Below are positions 21,267-33,731 of a stretch of 64,000 nucleotides of DNA, piece after piece. This stretch comes from Nicotiana tabacum (taxonomy: Eukaryota; Streptophyta; Magnoliopsida; Solanales; Solanaceae). The translations under genes and the position numbers were made by a program. The DNA is taken from positions 68,109,190 to 68,173,189 of the forward strand of contig NC_134097.1 in assembly GCF_000715075.1 (NCBI RefSeq), given 5' to 3'. The first letter of the stretch is position 1. Each line of letters starts with the position of its first letter. The notes under the pieces were generated by a model that saw nothing but the letters and a program-made list of their open reading frames with translations, ran no database searches and was not told where the DNA came from.

Positions 21267-24200
21267 TGTCACACCTCCTTTTTTATACACCCGAGGGGGT
21301 ATAAGAGAGTTTTCCATTAAAGTGACATTATTTGAAATGGGATTATTTACGTTATTAGACTCGCCACTTGGAATTGTTTATTTGGTGTCTCATGTCACCG
21401 GTTTATTTTAAAATCCCAAATCGAGGAAATTCGACTTTTATTTTAAAGCCTGCGAACCAGAAATTCTAAGTAAGGAATTCTGTTAATCCGAGGAAAGGTG
21501 TTAGGCACCCCCGGATTTCGTGGTTCTAGCACGGTCGCTTAAACTATTACAATTGTCCTATTATCTGATTTTAATACATGTATTAGCCTATGGTATATTT
21601 TAAACTTATTAACCGCTTTTAATTAATTTTACGAAAATTCAACATTATTTAAAACACGTCTTGAACCATGCCACATGAAATGCACCCGCGGTCCACGACA
21701 CATTTTATTTAACGTTGTTGAGATTTGGATTTGGGTCACATGAAATGCACACCCGAGTTTAAGGAAATTAATTTAAATTACGCGCCTAAAGCAACTACGC
21801 ACTTTCAAATTTGTGAGGGCCACGGAAAATTCGACTAAATGGCACACCTCGATTTCTAAATGGTTAAAATTAATTAAATGAGGGCCTTGCATTTTAGGCT
21901 TTTATTTGGCATGACGCACCTCAAATTATTCTATCAAATTATTTCTAAACTTAGACTTTGAGGGGCCATAGACTATTTTCGTTATATAATATGGCTCACC
22001 TCAATTATTTAAACGCTAAAAGAATTTGGGGTTGTACTCAAAACTAGCTAAAATGCTTGCATAAAAGAAAGGTAATTATTTAAACAAGGGGTTTTGGGCC
22101 AACACAAACAATTAGCGGGAAGACAGCTAAATTGGTCCAAGTCCCATTCGCAAGCGCCTTCAGGTTTGGGCCCAAGAGTGAGCCCCATTTTCGGGACCCT
22201 GAAGTTAACGAGTGCAGGACTCAGCATCGAGTCCCCATAGCGCACAAGCAAATGACTGAAGTCGGAGGGGATCAAGGTAAATCCAAATGGCTATTAGTGG
22301 AACCAGTGTATATACAATCAACTTTTAAATCAACCTCTAACTACTCAATGGACAATTATATAAGATTTTAGCAATGACATGATTTTGAAAACAATTGAAA
22401 GTCCAATTTTGAGAACTATACAGTATGCAACTTTATCTTTCAAAACCCCCAAGTTAACTTGAAGTAATGACATGGAAATTTAAACCTCAACTAAATCTCA
22501 TATTAACAGAACCTGTAGGATTAACATTAAACAACCATGATTTTAACACAACAGCCTAACCACATAACAGTCACAAATAATTCAACAATGGCCAAGATGT
22601 TACTGCAAATACAACCCTGAACATTTCTTTCACTTATAGCAACTTTCAAACAAAACTGATAACTTAAACAAAAGAATCTAAAAGCTTAAAGCTTCAGTCT
22701 CATGCTATGACATCTTTTCATGATCAATGTACTAATCAAAACATTTCTAGGGCTAAATATTACAGTTATAGATGAGATTGAAGGGAGAAGAAATAAGGTT
22801 AAACAACAAACATCAGCTTTCCATATTTCTAAGTCCCAACTTCATATTACAACTAAGTGAAGTTCATGGTTCCAAAATATACCTGGAAAATGCCAAAGAA
22901 AAGCCAAGTGTGTGAGAGAGCAGCAAACAGCAGTGACCCAGCAACATGAAACCAAAAAAAAATACAATACCAGCTCAAAGCAAGCAATGAAACAGTGATA
23001 CACGGCAAACCAAAAATCCAGACTTCAGAAACCAGAATCCAAATGATTCAAACCCAAACTCGTAAACCCAAATTCGAGCCATTTTACTCAGATGCAAGAC
23101 TTTGATGTTTTCAGTTGTTTTAAACTAAACAATGAGGATTAGAAAACCAAAAACCAAGCAGAATTTTGAGCAGTTTTCAACTAATAATTGCAGGAAAATT
23201 TCAGTATTATTTCAGAATTCTCAAGACTTAGCTGTTTCAGCTTTTTTCACGATTTTTCTTCTCTCCTTTCTGCCTTGAGCTTGAAGAAAGGGATGCCTTT
23301 ATAGGTAAGTTTTTTGGGCAGCAGAATAAATTCAGTTATTGCACTTTAAACCTTTTGATATTTCCATTTTTTCTCAAATACCCTTAGCTTTAAAAATCAG
23401 TTTTCAAAATAGTCCCAACCCCCACCTTCTAGGCAGCTTCCCATTCAATTATTAAAGATTCCCTCACCTAGAATTCCTAGACTACCCCTTGAACCCCTGT
23501 TTTTTACTTTAGGGACCCAAATGGGTCAAATTGACCCAACAACTTAAACCAAAAATGAACGGGCTACCTTTCTTTTTGCAAATGGGTTAGAAACGACCTA
23601 AAGCCCAAACAAGAAGCTAATCCAACTACATTCTGTAAGCAACAGAAAAATACAAACACTGAAATGATTTCAACAATTAAAATCTGAATCAACTAACTGA
23701 TTAATGAACACAAATGGGCATAGAATAAACTAGGTTATTAAATCAAAATAAACCCAATAAAATGAAACTAATGAGACTAAAATCAAAGGGCAAAATCAGA
23801 GGTTTAAATGTGCCGTTAATAACACTAAGCAGACCAGGAATCAAAGAAATCTTTAAAGATGTAAAAAGGGAACGCGTGGAACAAACGAACACAAATCAAT
23901 ATAGGCCCAGAAACTTGGTCGAGTTTCAATTAAGGTGAAAACTTAACCGAAGGAAAGGAGAAGAAAAGAAGAGGAATAAGAGGTAAAAATAAAACAAAAT
24001 TGACAAAACTCACCGCCTAAACTTGAAATCACACTTGATATCCTGACTTACATGAAACTGATGCTAATCACTTATTCTTTGCCAAGAACAAACGAAAAAC
24101 ACCAGTTTAGTGAATCAACCTTCTAATCGTGAAAAACAAAGGCCTGAGTCGATGCATGCCACCGGGTTCAACGGAAATTGATTTTGAAATTTTAGGGTTC

Positions 24201-25118
24201 AAACATAGATTTAAGATTCGAGAGGTTCTGGCAAGATTCGAGGGAAACTAGTTGTAGATTAGGAGAGCGAAAGCCATGAGGGTTCTACGGTGTTAATTTG
24301 GGGTGGTTCGGCGGTGGCGCCGCCGGCTGAGGCGGTGAAGAATAGGGCGGCGTTAGGGTTTTGGGTAAGGGTCTCTGGAGATAGAGATAGGGTGAGAGAG
24401 GTGAGATGGGGGGGGTGCAGGGCGTTTGGACAGTTTTATATTAAATATACCCTCAGTTCCCAGCCGTTGATTTGGACGAGATCAAACGGCTCAGATTAAG
24501 TACACAAAAACGGGGTCGTTTGGGATTATGTGGGGATTGGACCGGTTTTGGACGGGTTTGGGCTAACTGGACGGGTATTTGAAAGGGGAAAATTGGATTG
24601 GGCTTGGGAAATTTCGGATTTTTGCCCCAAAAATCTGAATTCTCCAATTCCTTTCTTTTTCATTTTCTTTTTATTTATTTCAAAACTCTTTTTCTCCCTT
24701 TTTTTTCAAAATTAAAAATAAAACCTAAATTAATTCCTAATACAAATTATTCCACTAAATTAAATTAGTTAACTCTAAATAACAATTACCACAAATAATT
24801 AAATATTAAACTAAAAGGAAAACTACCAAAACTCGAAACTCAAAACTAAAAATGCAAAAATTAGTTATTTTTCGTGATTTTTTCATTTTTCTAAAACACT
24901 AATTTACTAATAAATCTAAAAATGTAAAATTAAATCTTAAATGCAATGTGTGATATTTTGGTATTTTTCATGATTAAATAAAAATTAAACGTGCACAAAA
25001 TTGCAAATAATTAAATAAAATTCTACAAAATTCCTAAAATGGTAAATAATTAACAAAATCTATTTTCTTGGGATTTTTATAGGAGTATTTCATATAGGGC
25101 AAAAATCACGTGCTCACA
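21267..25118 (-). repeat. 5' LTR of Ogre A
   Basis: About 3.85 kb, TGTGAGCACGTG...GGTGTGACA on the minus strand. It pairs with 2908-6767. A GC-rich block near 24300-24350 and a long AT-rich 5' third are shared by both copies. The promoter and polyadenylation region should lie in it. No coding frame is supported. Confidence 0.93.
23295..23306 (-). promoter_or_regulatory. Candidate TATA box in Ogre A 5' LTR
   Basis: Minus strand CCTATAAAGG, followed by a purine/pyrimidine-mixed stretch. The same word is kept in the 3' LTR at about 4949-4958. The position, roughly halfway into the LTR, fits a retroelement U3/R border, but no start site can be proven from sequence. Confidence 0.35.
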
Positions 25119-25267
25119 GTTGGTATCAGAGATCTCGGTTCATAGGTTCTACGAGTCATGAGCAAGTGTCTAGTTGAGTCTTGTAAATCGATATAATGAC
25201 GTCTATACTATCTTCGAGAGGCTACAAGGCATTTAGGATAAACTTTCCATCTTTCTTTCCTTATCGT
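25119..25267 (+). promoter_or_regulatory. Element C primer binding site (tRNA-iMet) and leader
   Basis: TTGGTATCAGAG right after Ogre A is the classical tRNA-iMet primer site, split from its LTR (ending 2901, then AATTGG) by the Ogre insertion. About 135 bp of typical Del/Tekay leader follow, down to solo LTR D. The leader resumes at 30006 with GCAGTATTGATTCAGC. Confidence 0.85.
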
Positions 25268-25959
25268 TGTAACGACCCGGCCAGTCGTTTCGTGAGCTAT
25301 AGCCCTATTTCCCCCCTTTTTTTTTTCCTTATGTGTTCCTCAGCTGTATTTCATCGTATCGTGTTGGTTGGTTTGGGTTTAAAATGGTTTTGGTGTGGAA
25401 TGACACGCTTAGTCTACTATTTAGAAGTTTAAGTTGGAAAAGACAACAAGAAGTTGACTTATGAGTAAACGATATCGGATTTGGATTTTTATGGTCCGGT
25501 TAGCTCCATTAGGTGATTTTGAACTTTGGAGCGCGTACAAAATGTAATTTGGAGGTCCGTGATAGGATTAGGCTTGAATTGGCAAAATTGGAAATTTGGA
25601 GATTTTTGATTGGTAGTGGAAAATTTGATATCGGGGTCGGAATGGAATTCAGGAAATTGGAATAGGTTCGTGGTGCCATTTATGATGTGTGTGGAAACTT
25701 TTAGGTCATTCAGATAACGTTTGGTAGGTTTCGGCATCGTTTGAGTAAATTTGAAAGTTTAGAAGTTCTTAGGCTCGAATTCGAGGGTAATTTGGTGTTT
25801 TGATGTTGTTTTGAGCGATTCGAAGGTTCGAATAATTTTGAATGATGTTATGGGATGTGTTGTCATGTTTTGTTGAGGTTTCAAATTGCTCGGGATGATT
25901 TCGGATGGTTAACGGAGAGTTGGGAAGTGGAATAATGCAGCTGAAGCTGCTGCTTCTGA

Positions 25960-26200
25960 TATTTCCGCACCTGCGGAGTGGGAACCGCAGGTTCTAGGGT
26001 CGCATGCTCGGAAGGTGAACCGCAAATGCAAAGTTTGGAAAGCTGAGGATGGAGCGAAGGTGCACAGGCTAGGCCGCACCTACGAGCCCGCAGGTGCGAG
26101 GCCTGGGGCATAGGTGCGGAAGCTGGTGAGTTAAGTGGAGTTCGCAGGTGCGGCGCCTTGACCGCATGTGCGGTCTTGTGGACGTGAGAAATAGGCCGCA
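25960..26200. repeat. Cluster of CGCAGGTGCGG-like words in LTR D
   Basis: Repeated CCGCACCTGCGG, CCGCAGGT, CGCAGGTGCG and ACCGCATGTGCGG words occur on both strands within 240 bp, 690-930 bp from the LTR start. They are near-palindromic and CpG-rich. The position matches the GCGATCGC cluster of E and the TTCGCGAACGCGA cluster of F. Confidence 0.8.
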
Positions 26201-27590
26201 GGTGTGAGAAGCCTGGGCAGAAGGTATATATTGCACACTTCGCGAATTGTGGTGCATTCTTCACCATTTTTATTCGGTTTTGGAGCTTTTAGGAGTGATT
26301 TGAAGAGGGATTCAAGGGGGTTTTCATTGAGATAAATTACTTGAGCCCTTATACTCATGTTTTTGGTAAATTCCCGTTGTTTAATCATGCAATTAGTGAA
26401 GATCAGGAGTAAAAATGAGATGTTAGGGCTTGGGATTTTGGAGAGTTTGATTTGAGGATTTAAGGGGTCAAATGGAGTCGGATTTTGATAAATTTTGTAT
26501 ATATAGACTCGTGAGTGAAAGGGCTTTCTAGTTTTGTGACTTTTGTTGGATTCTGAGACATGGGCCCAAGGGACGGGTTTGAGTGGATTTCGGGATTTGT
26601 GTCTAAATTGATAGTTTTTCTTGTGGAATTCATTCCATTAGTGCATATTGATTATATTGTTCTGGTCATGAATAGATTCAGAGCAATTGGAGGCCGAGTC
26701 AAAGGGCAAGATCATCACGTAGTAGAGATTTGATCGGTTTGAGGTAAGTTACGATTGTAAATCTAGTTCTGAGGGTATGAAACCCCGGATTTTGTATCGT
26801 TTTACTATTTTGAGGCGACACACATGCTAGGTGACGGGCGTGTGGGCATGCACTGTTGGGGATTGTAACTTGGTCCGTCCCGTAGCAACTATATAGTTGC
26901 GTATTTGGTTGAAACTATATGATACATATGTGTTTTAGAAAAAGTTTCTATAAATGAAGCTGAATGTCATGTTTGGGCCTCTACTAGAGCTGTTTGGACC
27001 CTTAGGGCTTTTTTCTTACTATCCTCTCACTATTTTTGATTGAAAATCTATACTCAGTCATGTTATACTTAATGATTTTATAACTCAGTCTTCATTACTC
27101 TATTTTGATGCATATAAATTTTGTTTTGGGCTGAGTACCCTGTTTTTACTGAGAGCCCGAGTGGCTCGAGTGCTTTATGACTGTGTGAGGCTGAGGGCCT
27201 GATTTGTGAGGATATTTGTGGAATCGAGCTGCATGACGCAACATTTTGTACTAATTTATGATTGAGTGAGGTCGAGGGCCTGATTGATTTATGCCACGAG
27301 GTGACTTGTTATAGGGATGGGCTGAAGGAGCCATTCCGGAGTCTGCACACCTCCAGTGAGAGCAGGTACCTACTGAGTACGAGTGCCCGAGGGGCCGTAT
27401 ATGAGTGATGGTAAGGTATGCCTGAGGGGTTGTGTACGAGTGACTATGAAGTTTGCCTGAGGGGCTGTATATGAGTGATGTTTTGGCCAAGGGGTGGTTT
27501 AAGATTTCATTATTTTTGCTCACCTTTGCATTGAGCCTTTGTTTGAAAATTGTTGAAAATATCTTTAAACGATTTTTACTAGAACTGGGT

Positions 27591-29444
27591 TGCCACGACC
27601 TAAATCGATGGACCGCGACGAGTGCCCGAGTCCTACCTATCGAACACCTTTAAGCATGTGACTCAAATATAACCATGAATAATATCTGTTGAATTACGAG
27701 AATAACATGCGTGAAGAAAAACCTGTCCAAAATACATATACACATATACGTGTGGAATATAGTGGGTGAGCCGGCAAGGCTTCTATAAACAACTATATAC
27801 CTAAAACTGGAAGCCGACAAGGCCACATACTATCAAACTATACATAACTATCTACAGACCTTTAATAGAAATACAGTTGTACAAAGATGGGACTGAGCCA
27901 CGTCATGCACATATATGTATACAAGCATATCATACCAAATCAAAAGCAGCTCCGGATCAAGTGGAGCACGCCAACTCTCGCTGATCAAGAATCCTAAGAA
28001 GGGGATCGTCAACTTGCCTACCTGCACCTGCATACATGAAACGCAGGCCCCGAAAAATAGGGCGTCAGTACGAATGATGTACTGAGTATGTAAGACATGA
28101 AAGTCAATACATAAAAGACATAGACGAAACATGGAATAATGAAATCCACCTGTAAGTCTGAATAACTTTGTAAATTCTGCAACATTTATAGTGTCATGCA
28201 CGTGTATGTAAATGTCGTGTCATGCATAGGTATATGTGTACATAACATCAGCAAGCCTTTGAGGGCATCCCATCATATCATCTCGGCCACTGTGGTCAAC
28301 ATCATCAACATATACCAACTGATCAGGTGGTGGTGCGTATATAACGACGTAACCTTTTCCCATATCTCATATACATATATTTACATATGTACGTGTATAT
28401 AATGTCATCTGGTCATGGGTCAGTATAAATGAATGCAATGCATGAAATGCGTAAGAAATACGTTAATAAGATTTTTTTGGAATGCCATAAAAATCAATAT
28501 ACCTTTCGGATAAACTTTATCAAATACGTAATTTTCTAACACCCATGAACAGAAGGTATACTAATAATTCACAAGGGAAATCGAGAATATAAACACCTCC
28601 AGTATTTCTATGAATAGAGCCATTTATGAAAGTTGCGTATTTTGCTCGTTTCATTTGTATTATTTTGATCATGCCAAAAGAAAGAAGGGATAGCCTTAAC
28701 GTACCTGGAGTAGGAAAAAATTCGTATAATATTTCTTGGAAAAAATTTCACCGTACTTCTTTAGAACCGCACAATTTTACGTTGTTATGGTTCTAACCAT
28801 TCTCGTTGGAATTGTTTGGTTGCAAGAAATTTTGTGTAGATTTTGATGGATGGAGTTTGAACCGTGATGCCTATGAAACAAATTATGGTATGAAGATGTC
28901 TTGAGTAGGATTTTTAGGAAAACAAAATTTTGTCATGTTATGAAATTATGCTTTCATAAGGTCTTACACTTATATGTAAGTGGTCTTATGACTTTAACTG
29001 GACACTAAGCCAACTATGACTAAGAGTCATAGGCCATATTAGTGGCTTTCTGCCACGTGGGGTGGGGTGGAAATTATTAAATCTTTATCCACTTATTAGG
29101 TGATTAGGTAATGTTCCGTTAGCCGGTAATTAACATATTGCCTAAAAATACTACTCATTTTTAATATATTTTATACATCATACTATCACGATCATATGGT
29201 ACCTTGTATGATACTAGTCCATAAATATTGGGTATTATAGCTCGGACCGTATTTTACTCCAAATCGATAACTTTCAACGAAACTCATTTTCTTTAATTCA
29301 TGTACCCTTTTATCCTCCATGGCACTTACTTATCGCTTGTTATAAATAGCATAAATATGATAACCTCAAGATAATATCATCCCTGAGTCTCTGTCAATTA
29401 ACTAAAGACGAAACTTTACCATACGAGAAATGCGAGATGTAACA
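27591..29444 (+). mobile_element. Element G: solo LTR nested in D
   Basis: 1,854 bp running TGCCACGACC to GAGATGTAACA, with perfect 5-bp duplications TGGGT on both sides (27586-27590 and 29445-29449). The D sequence joins cleanly across it. It contains GTCAGTACGAATGATGTACT and a duplicated GCCGRCAAGGC word. There is no coding frame. The superfamily is not certain; a Ty3/gypsy LTR is the best guess from the 5-bp duplication and the ends. Confidence 0.88.
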
Positions 29445-30005
29445 TGGGTTTAAAAGAGATGATTTGATCAACCCTGATTTTTAAAGCCTGTTGTATTTTA
29501 CGGAGATTTCATGATGCGAACTTTAAATGCTTTATTGCTCGTCACTACTTCTCACCCTTTATTTACTTTGGTTACTTACTGAATTGGCGTACTCACATTA
29601 CACCCTACACCTTGTGTGCAGATCCAAGCATATCAGGACCCGGTAGCGGCTGTTGACTATTCCAACTGTAGATCTTTTCGGAGTTAGCAAGGTAGTTGCT
29701 GGAGATCGCAGCCCTTCTCTTCTCCCTACTATCTTCCTATAGATATTTTGTAGTTACATTTCCAAACTGTGTTAGTCTCGGTATTATCAGACAGTTTTTA
29801 GTAGATGCTCATGACTAGTGACACCCCGATGTCGGGCTTTTCTTTCCGCACTTTCGTTATTCAGATTTTTCTATGAATTTTTATTATTAAATAGCGTAAA
29901 TATATCTTTGAAAATTAAATATCATGTTGTTTTTGGTAAAGAGTCGGCTTTCTAGTACTATGATAGGCGTTATCACAATATAGAAGTTTGTGTCGTGACA
30001 ATCGT

Positions 30006-33000
30006 GCAGTATTGATTCAGCTTGAAGTGTATCTCTTTGAATTTAATCCATTCACTCGTATGCACACGTGAGTGCTCTGTATCAGCTATACACCGACGGC
30101 TTGTGATTCTATGTATGAGGTGCGATATGTGTTTTCTACATTTGGTGATGGGCCAGTCTCGAGTACTTGAGGCCAGGTTTAGACCGCAGCTTAGGCTCGA
30201 TAGTTTCAGTTGTGTGAGCATGTGCTTTGGCCTTATATGTCCGGTAGTGTACCTATGAGTGGGATTTATGGCTTGGTGAGTGGTTAGATGGCTAAAAGAT
30301 CATTATGTTATGACTGTGTGATGTGTTCAGATGGTTTTGATATGACGGAAAGGTTTTGCTTGGGATGTGAAAGGACTATTGGATGCTTGATTTCTGTGGA
30401 TATGACATACGGTCTGGAGTTATGAGGGTTTTGTGGGATTCTTTCATGTTACTCATTTGTGGAACGGAGTAGATTTTCATGTCTTGTTGATGAGTTCAGA
30501 CTTAGGAAGATTAAGTGATTGCGTAGTAGTTATGGCTGTGGAAGGGTATCGAGGGATGCCAATTTGAGGCTATGCAGGTGGGTTATCTCCTGCAGGGTAA
30601 TCTACGGATGATTGATCCTTATGATGTTGTATGGAGTGTTTCTTTTCTGCCGGTGGGTTATATGTGTTGCAATCTGAGTTAGGATTGCTTGAGAAAGTTG
30701 ACCTAACTGTCACAAGGATACATGCGAGCTTAGCAGATGGTTTGAAGTATTTTTATGGGTTTTGTTGCAGGATCTTTTGAAGGATTTTGTTGAATATCAC
30801 TACGGTATTATGGTTATAATAGAGTAGGGGCATTATGAGTTATCCGATGTTTTATTCTATTGCTTTGAGCCAAGTGGCGGAGTCTGCTATCGATGATTTG
30901 ATTGCATGGTTACGTGTTGTATTAGTTTCGGTCTAAGGCATACTTGTGGATTGGTTATGACTTACAGCGGTTGGTTTTGAGGATGACTTGAGTAAGGAAT
31001 TTCCTGATGCATGATGTATTAAACCTTATGGATATATGGGAGTCTTGGAAATGGTATAGGGTTGTTGTTCGTGATAGATGAAATGTACCAAGAAAAGGAT
31101 TCACTCGTTTGCTTAGAGGTATGGATTAATTCTGGGGTGTTGCCGTACTAATAGGGAACAAGTCGTTCGACTCGTTTGGTCAGTGAAATTGAGATTTGAG
31201 AAGAGTGGATGACTCTCAAGAAGTTTCTAATGGATTCATTTACATGTGGCAGTTGAGAATATTTCGGACTCGTATATGGCTAGAATTTGAGATTTGCATC
31301 GGATGATGTGGGGACGTGAGGTATTTCTATATCACTATGGATTCTAAATTTTAATATCAGGAAGGTAAAGGAAATGGCTTTAGATTCACAAAAGGTCTCT
31401 TTGGAGTAAGTGTCTCGATTGTGGTACTTTTGGGATGCTTAAGAGGGAATACAATGGCTTTTAGGCCTTAAGGCAGTGTGGTCTTATGCTAGGATCTTTG
31501 TGGTGAGCTTTGGGTAAGGATCGTGGAGTTCTGCATGGATAAGTGTCAGGTTGAGAGTAGTTCGGAAAGAACTCTGAGAAATATGATAGCTTGGTAGTAG
31601 GTTGGATCAGCACGGTAATGGATATGATAGGTTCTTTGGGTACTTATTATGTGGTGAGTCTCTACGGGTGTTTTGTGCAATACTCTTGGGTTTGGTGACC
31701 TGTGTGACTTGTCGAATTAGGGAGGTTCAATTCTGATGGCTTGGTTATGCTCAAATGGGTTTCGAAGAATTCTCGATGGTTTCTACCACGGTTTGAGATG
31801 GATATTTCCTACTGGCGCGACGAGTATGTTGCATGTTATGATTTTTTCCTGGATGGGATCAAATGGAAGAGTTCTGACTAGTCGGGTATGTATGCTGCTG
31901 GTGAGTCGGGGTTGGTAATGAGGTTCTCGTGTTTTTATATGACTGCCTAATAAATATGGCACGTGGTGTGAGATTGGGATTTGCATGTGAAAGTATACGA
32001 TTCAATTTAAAAAGGAAGGCCATGAGTTTATGCAGCACAGACTATTTTAGATGTTGGTACTAGTTGGTATTACCTAAGAAGAGAGTACATTCAAAAGGCG
32101 CACTGAGCTTTGACTTACAGATGTTTCATTAGTATTGCGGTACTCGCTTGATTGATCGACTGCTGATATTCAGATTTTTGCCATGTGGCATGGAAGGATT
32201 ATAGAAGTATTTCTCGTAGGGTTGATTAAGTATGATAGATGTGTTAGTCATTGGAGTGGCAGAGTTGGAATTGGCTACGATGATTCATATGTTCTATGGA
32301 TTTATAGACTGGGAGATCTCAAAAGCATATTGTTCTGAGGTTGCAGACTATGTAGATATGGCCAAAGTTAGCTAGATGGTAGTACGTGCTATGGTTAGGT
32401 CATTGTAGACTTTGGGAGTGTCGTTTATCCATTTGGGGGATGTCTAGTGTTGATTTGGGGGCCAATTGGTAGGCCCAGTGAGGATGTGTATTCTACACCG
32501 GGTTGGATTTGTTGATTCGGCATCGTTATTGCAGAAAGGTGTGTCATTCGGTTAGAGTGTGCTTTTTTGTGTTCTGATATGTTCTATGTGTTACTCTTCT
32601 ATGCTTCGATAGGTTGTGATTTGTTGGTTATATGCACTCATGACATGGTTCTGTATGGGCCTTGTAGCGGAATTTGAACAAGATGGTTATTAGGGTGCTA
32701 AATGGTTGGTTGCGCCTTTGTTATGTTCTTTCCGGGCTGTGGTATAAAGTTTTATTTACTTCTCCATAGATATTGTTATGCACTTGCGTACTTGATGTCG
32801 AGTTGCTTGTGGTTGTTGATTTTGAGAATTTCGGGCTCAAAGAATTTCATATGGATCGGTGTTCAGATGGGTCACATATTGCAGAGGGGTTATGATGGGA
32901 TATGATCCTTTGTATTAGATTCATATGTTTTGGTTCTATTATGTATAATGGTTTCATAGCATTGTGGTTATGGTGTTACTTGTTGATCTTGTAGAATGAT

Positions 33001-33731
33001 TCTCTCATTTGAGTCATTTCCATTCTTGGGTGCATTTGAATCGTTTCATGTTGGTGCACGGATTGCACGGTTTGTGGCTTAAGGTTGTATTGGTATGTAA
33101 GGTCAGTAGAGTGGGTGTATTTGATGAGATGAAGCCATTGGACCTAGAATGGGTACTATCTGATTTGATTACATTGTTTATGGAGGAATAATATCGGAAG
33201 TCAGCTTGGGATTTGGCTTAGGTTCTTTTCAGACGAGAGAGGGACCCATGACTTGTTGATCTGATAAGTGGTTATGAGTTTTTGTGTGTTTCTTTCATCA
33301 TTGGCAATGTACAAAGGTTTTAGAATTAAGTTTTACTTGATACGCGATTCATTACTGGTACCAGGTTTGTTTTTAAGCAGCTACGGTGATTAAAAATTAT
33401 TGCTATGAGTATGCGAGTTATATGATATATCATATGATTACATCTTGGTTTATGGATATGACTTGACACAACTTGTTCAGACTTATGCAGTGTGTAGGTG
33501 CGAGATTCGAATCTTATAAGGAATTCCGAATATTGGAAATTGGGTTCCAAGATTTATGGGCTAAGCTTGAATTAAGGATCTTTAGTTATGTTGTGTTGTC
33601 AGACTTATATGGATTGGGGTGACATGGGATCACCCCCGAGTGTGTGCATGGCAAGGTACCACGGGTATTTTATGGCTTTGGAATGACTCTGGACACGTTC
33701 GAGGACAAACGTATGTTTAAGTGGGGGAGAA
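30006..33731 (+). mobile_element. Element C: non-coding internal region (LARD-like)
   Basis: About 3.7 kb between the leader and the polypurine tract with stops in all frames. I recognise no gag, protease, RT or integrase motif. It has the flanks of a Del/Tekay element (tRNA-iMet PBS; CGAGGACAAACG before the PPT) but apparently never encoded proteins, or has lost them beyond recognition. The region is TG-rich on the plus strand and otherwise featureless. Confidence 0.7.
33719..33731 (+). promoter_or_regulatory. Polypurine tract of element C
   Basis: AAGTGGGGGAGAA lies directly before the 3' LTR start TGAAACAACCCGACC. This is the standard plus-strand primer of this group. Confidence 0.85.

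Larger units (their letters stand above)
2908..25118 (-). mobile_element. Element A: complete Ogre-type Ty3/gypsy retrotransposon, 22.2 kb
   Basis: Minus-strand element with LTRs at 21267-25118 (5') and 2908-6767 (3'), both running TGTGAGCACGTG to GGTGTGACA. Order in the direction of transcription: LTR, tRNA-Arg-type PBS, leader, ORF1, gag, protease with G-patch, short intron, RT, RNase H, second RNase H, integrase, 3' UTR with tandem repeats, PPT, LTR. This order, the giant LTRs and the extra ORF1 are the known marks of the Ogre group of the Tat lineage. Flanks are ATTGG on the left and GTTGG on the right: a 5-bp target duplication with one substitution. All pol and gag frames are broken, so the copy cannot make its own proteins. 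Confidence 0.93.
25268..30000 (+). mobile_element. Element D: solo LTR (with solo LTR G inside)
   Basis: Starts TGTAACGACCCGGCC and ends GTGTCGTGACA. It is flanked by perfect 5-bp duplications ATCGT (25263-25267 and 30001-30005). Without the nested G it is about 2.87 kb. No internal region or second LTR is present, so it arose by LTR-LTR recombination. Degenerate repeats with GCCYGAGGGG and TGAGTGATG words lie at about 27130-27490. Confidence 0.9.
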
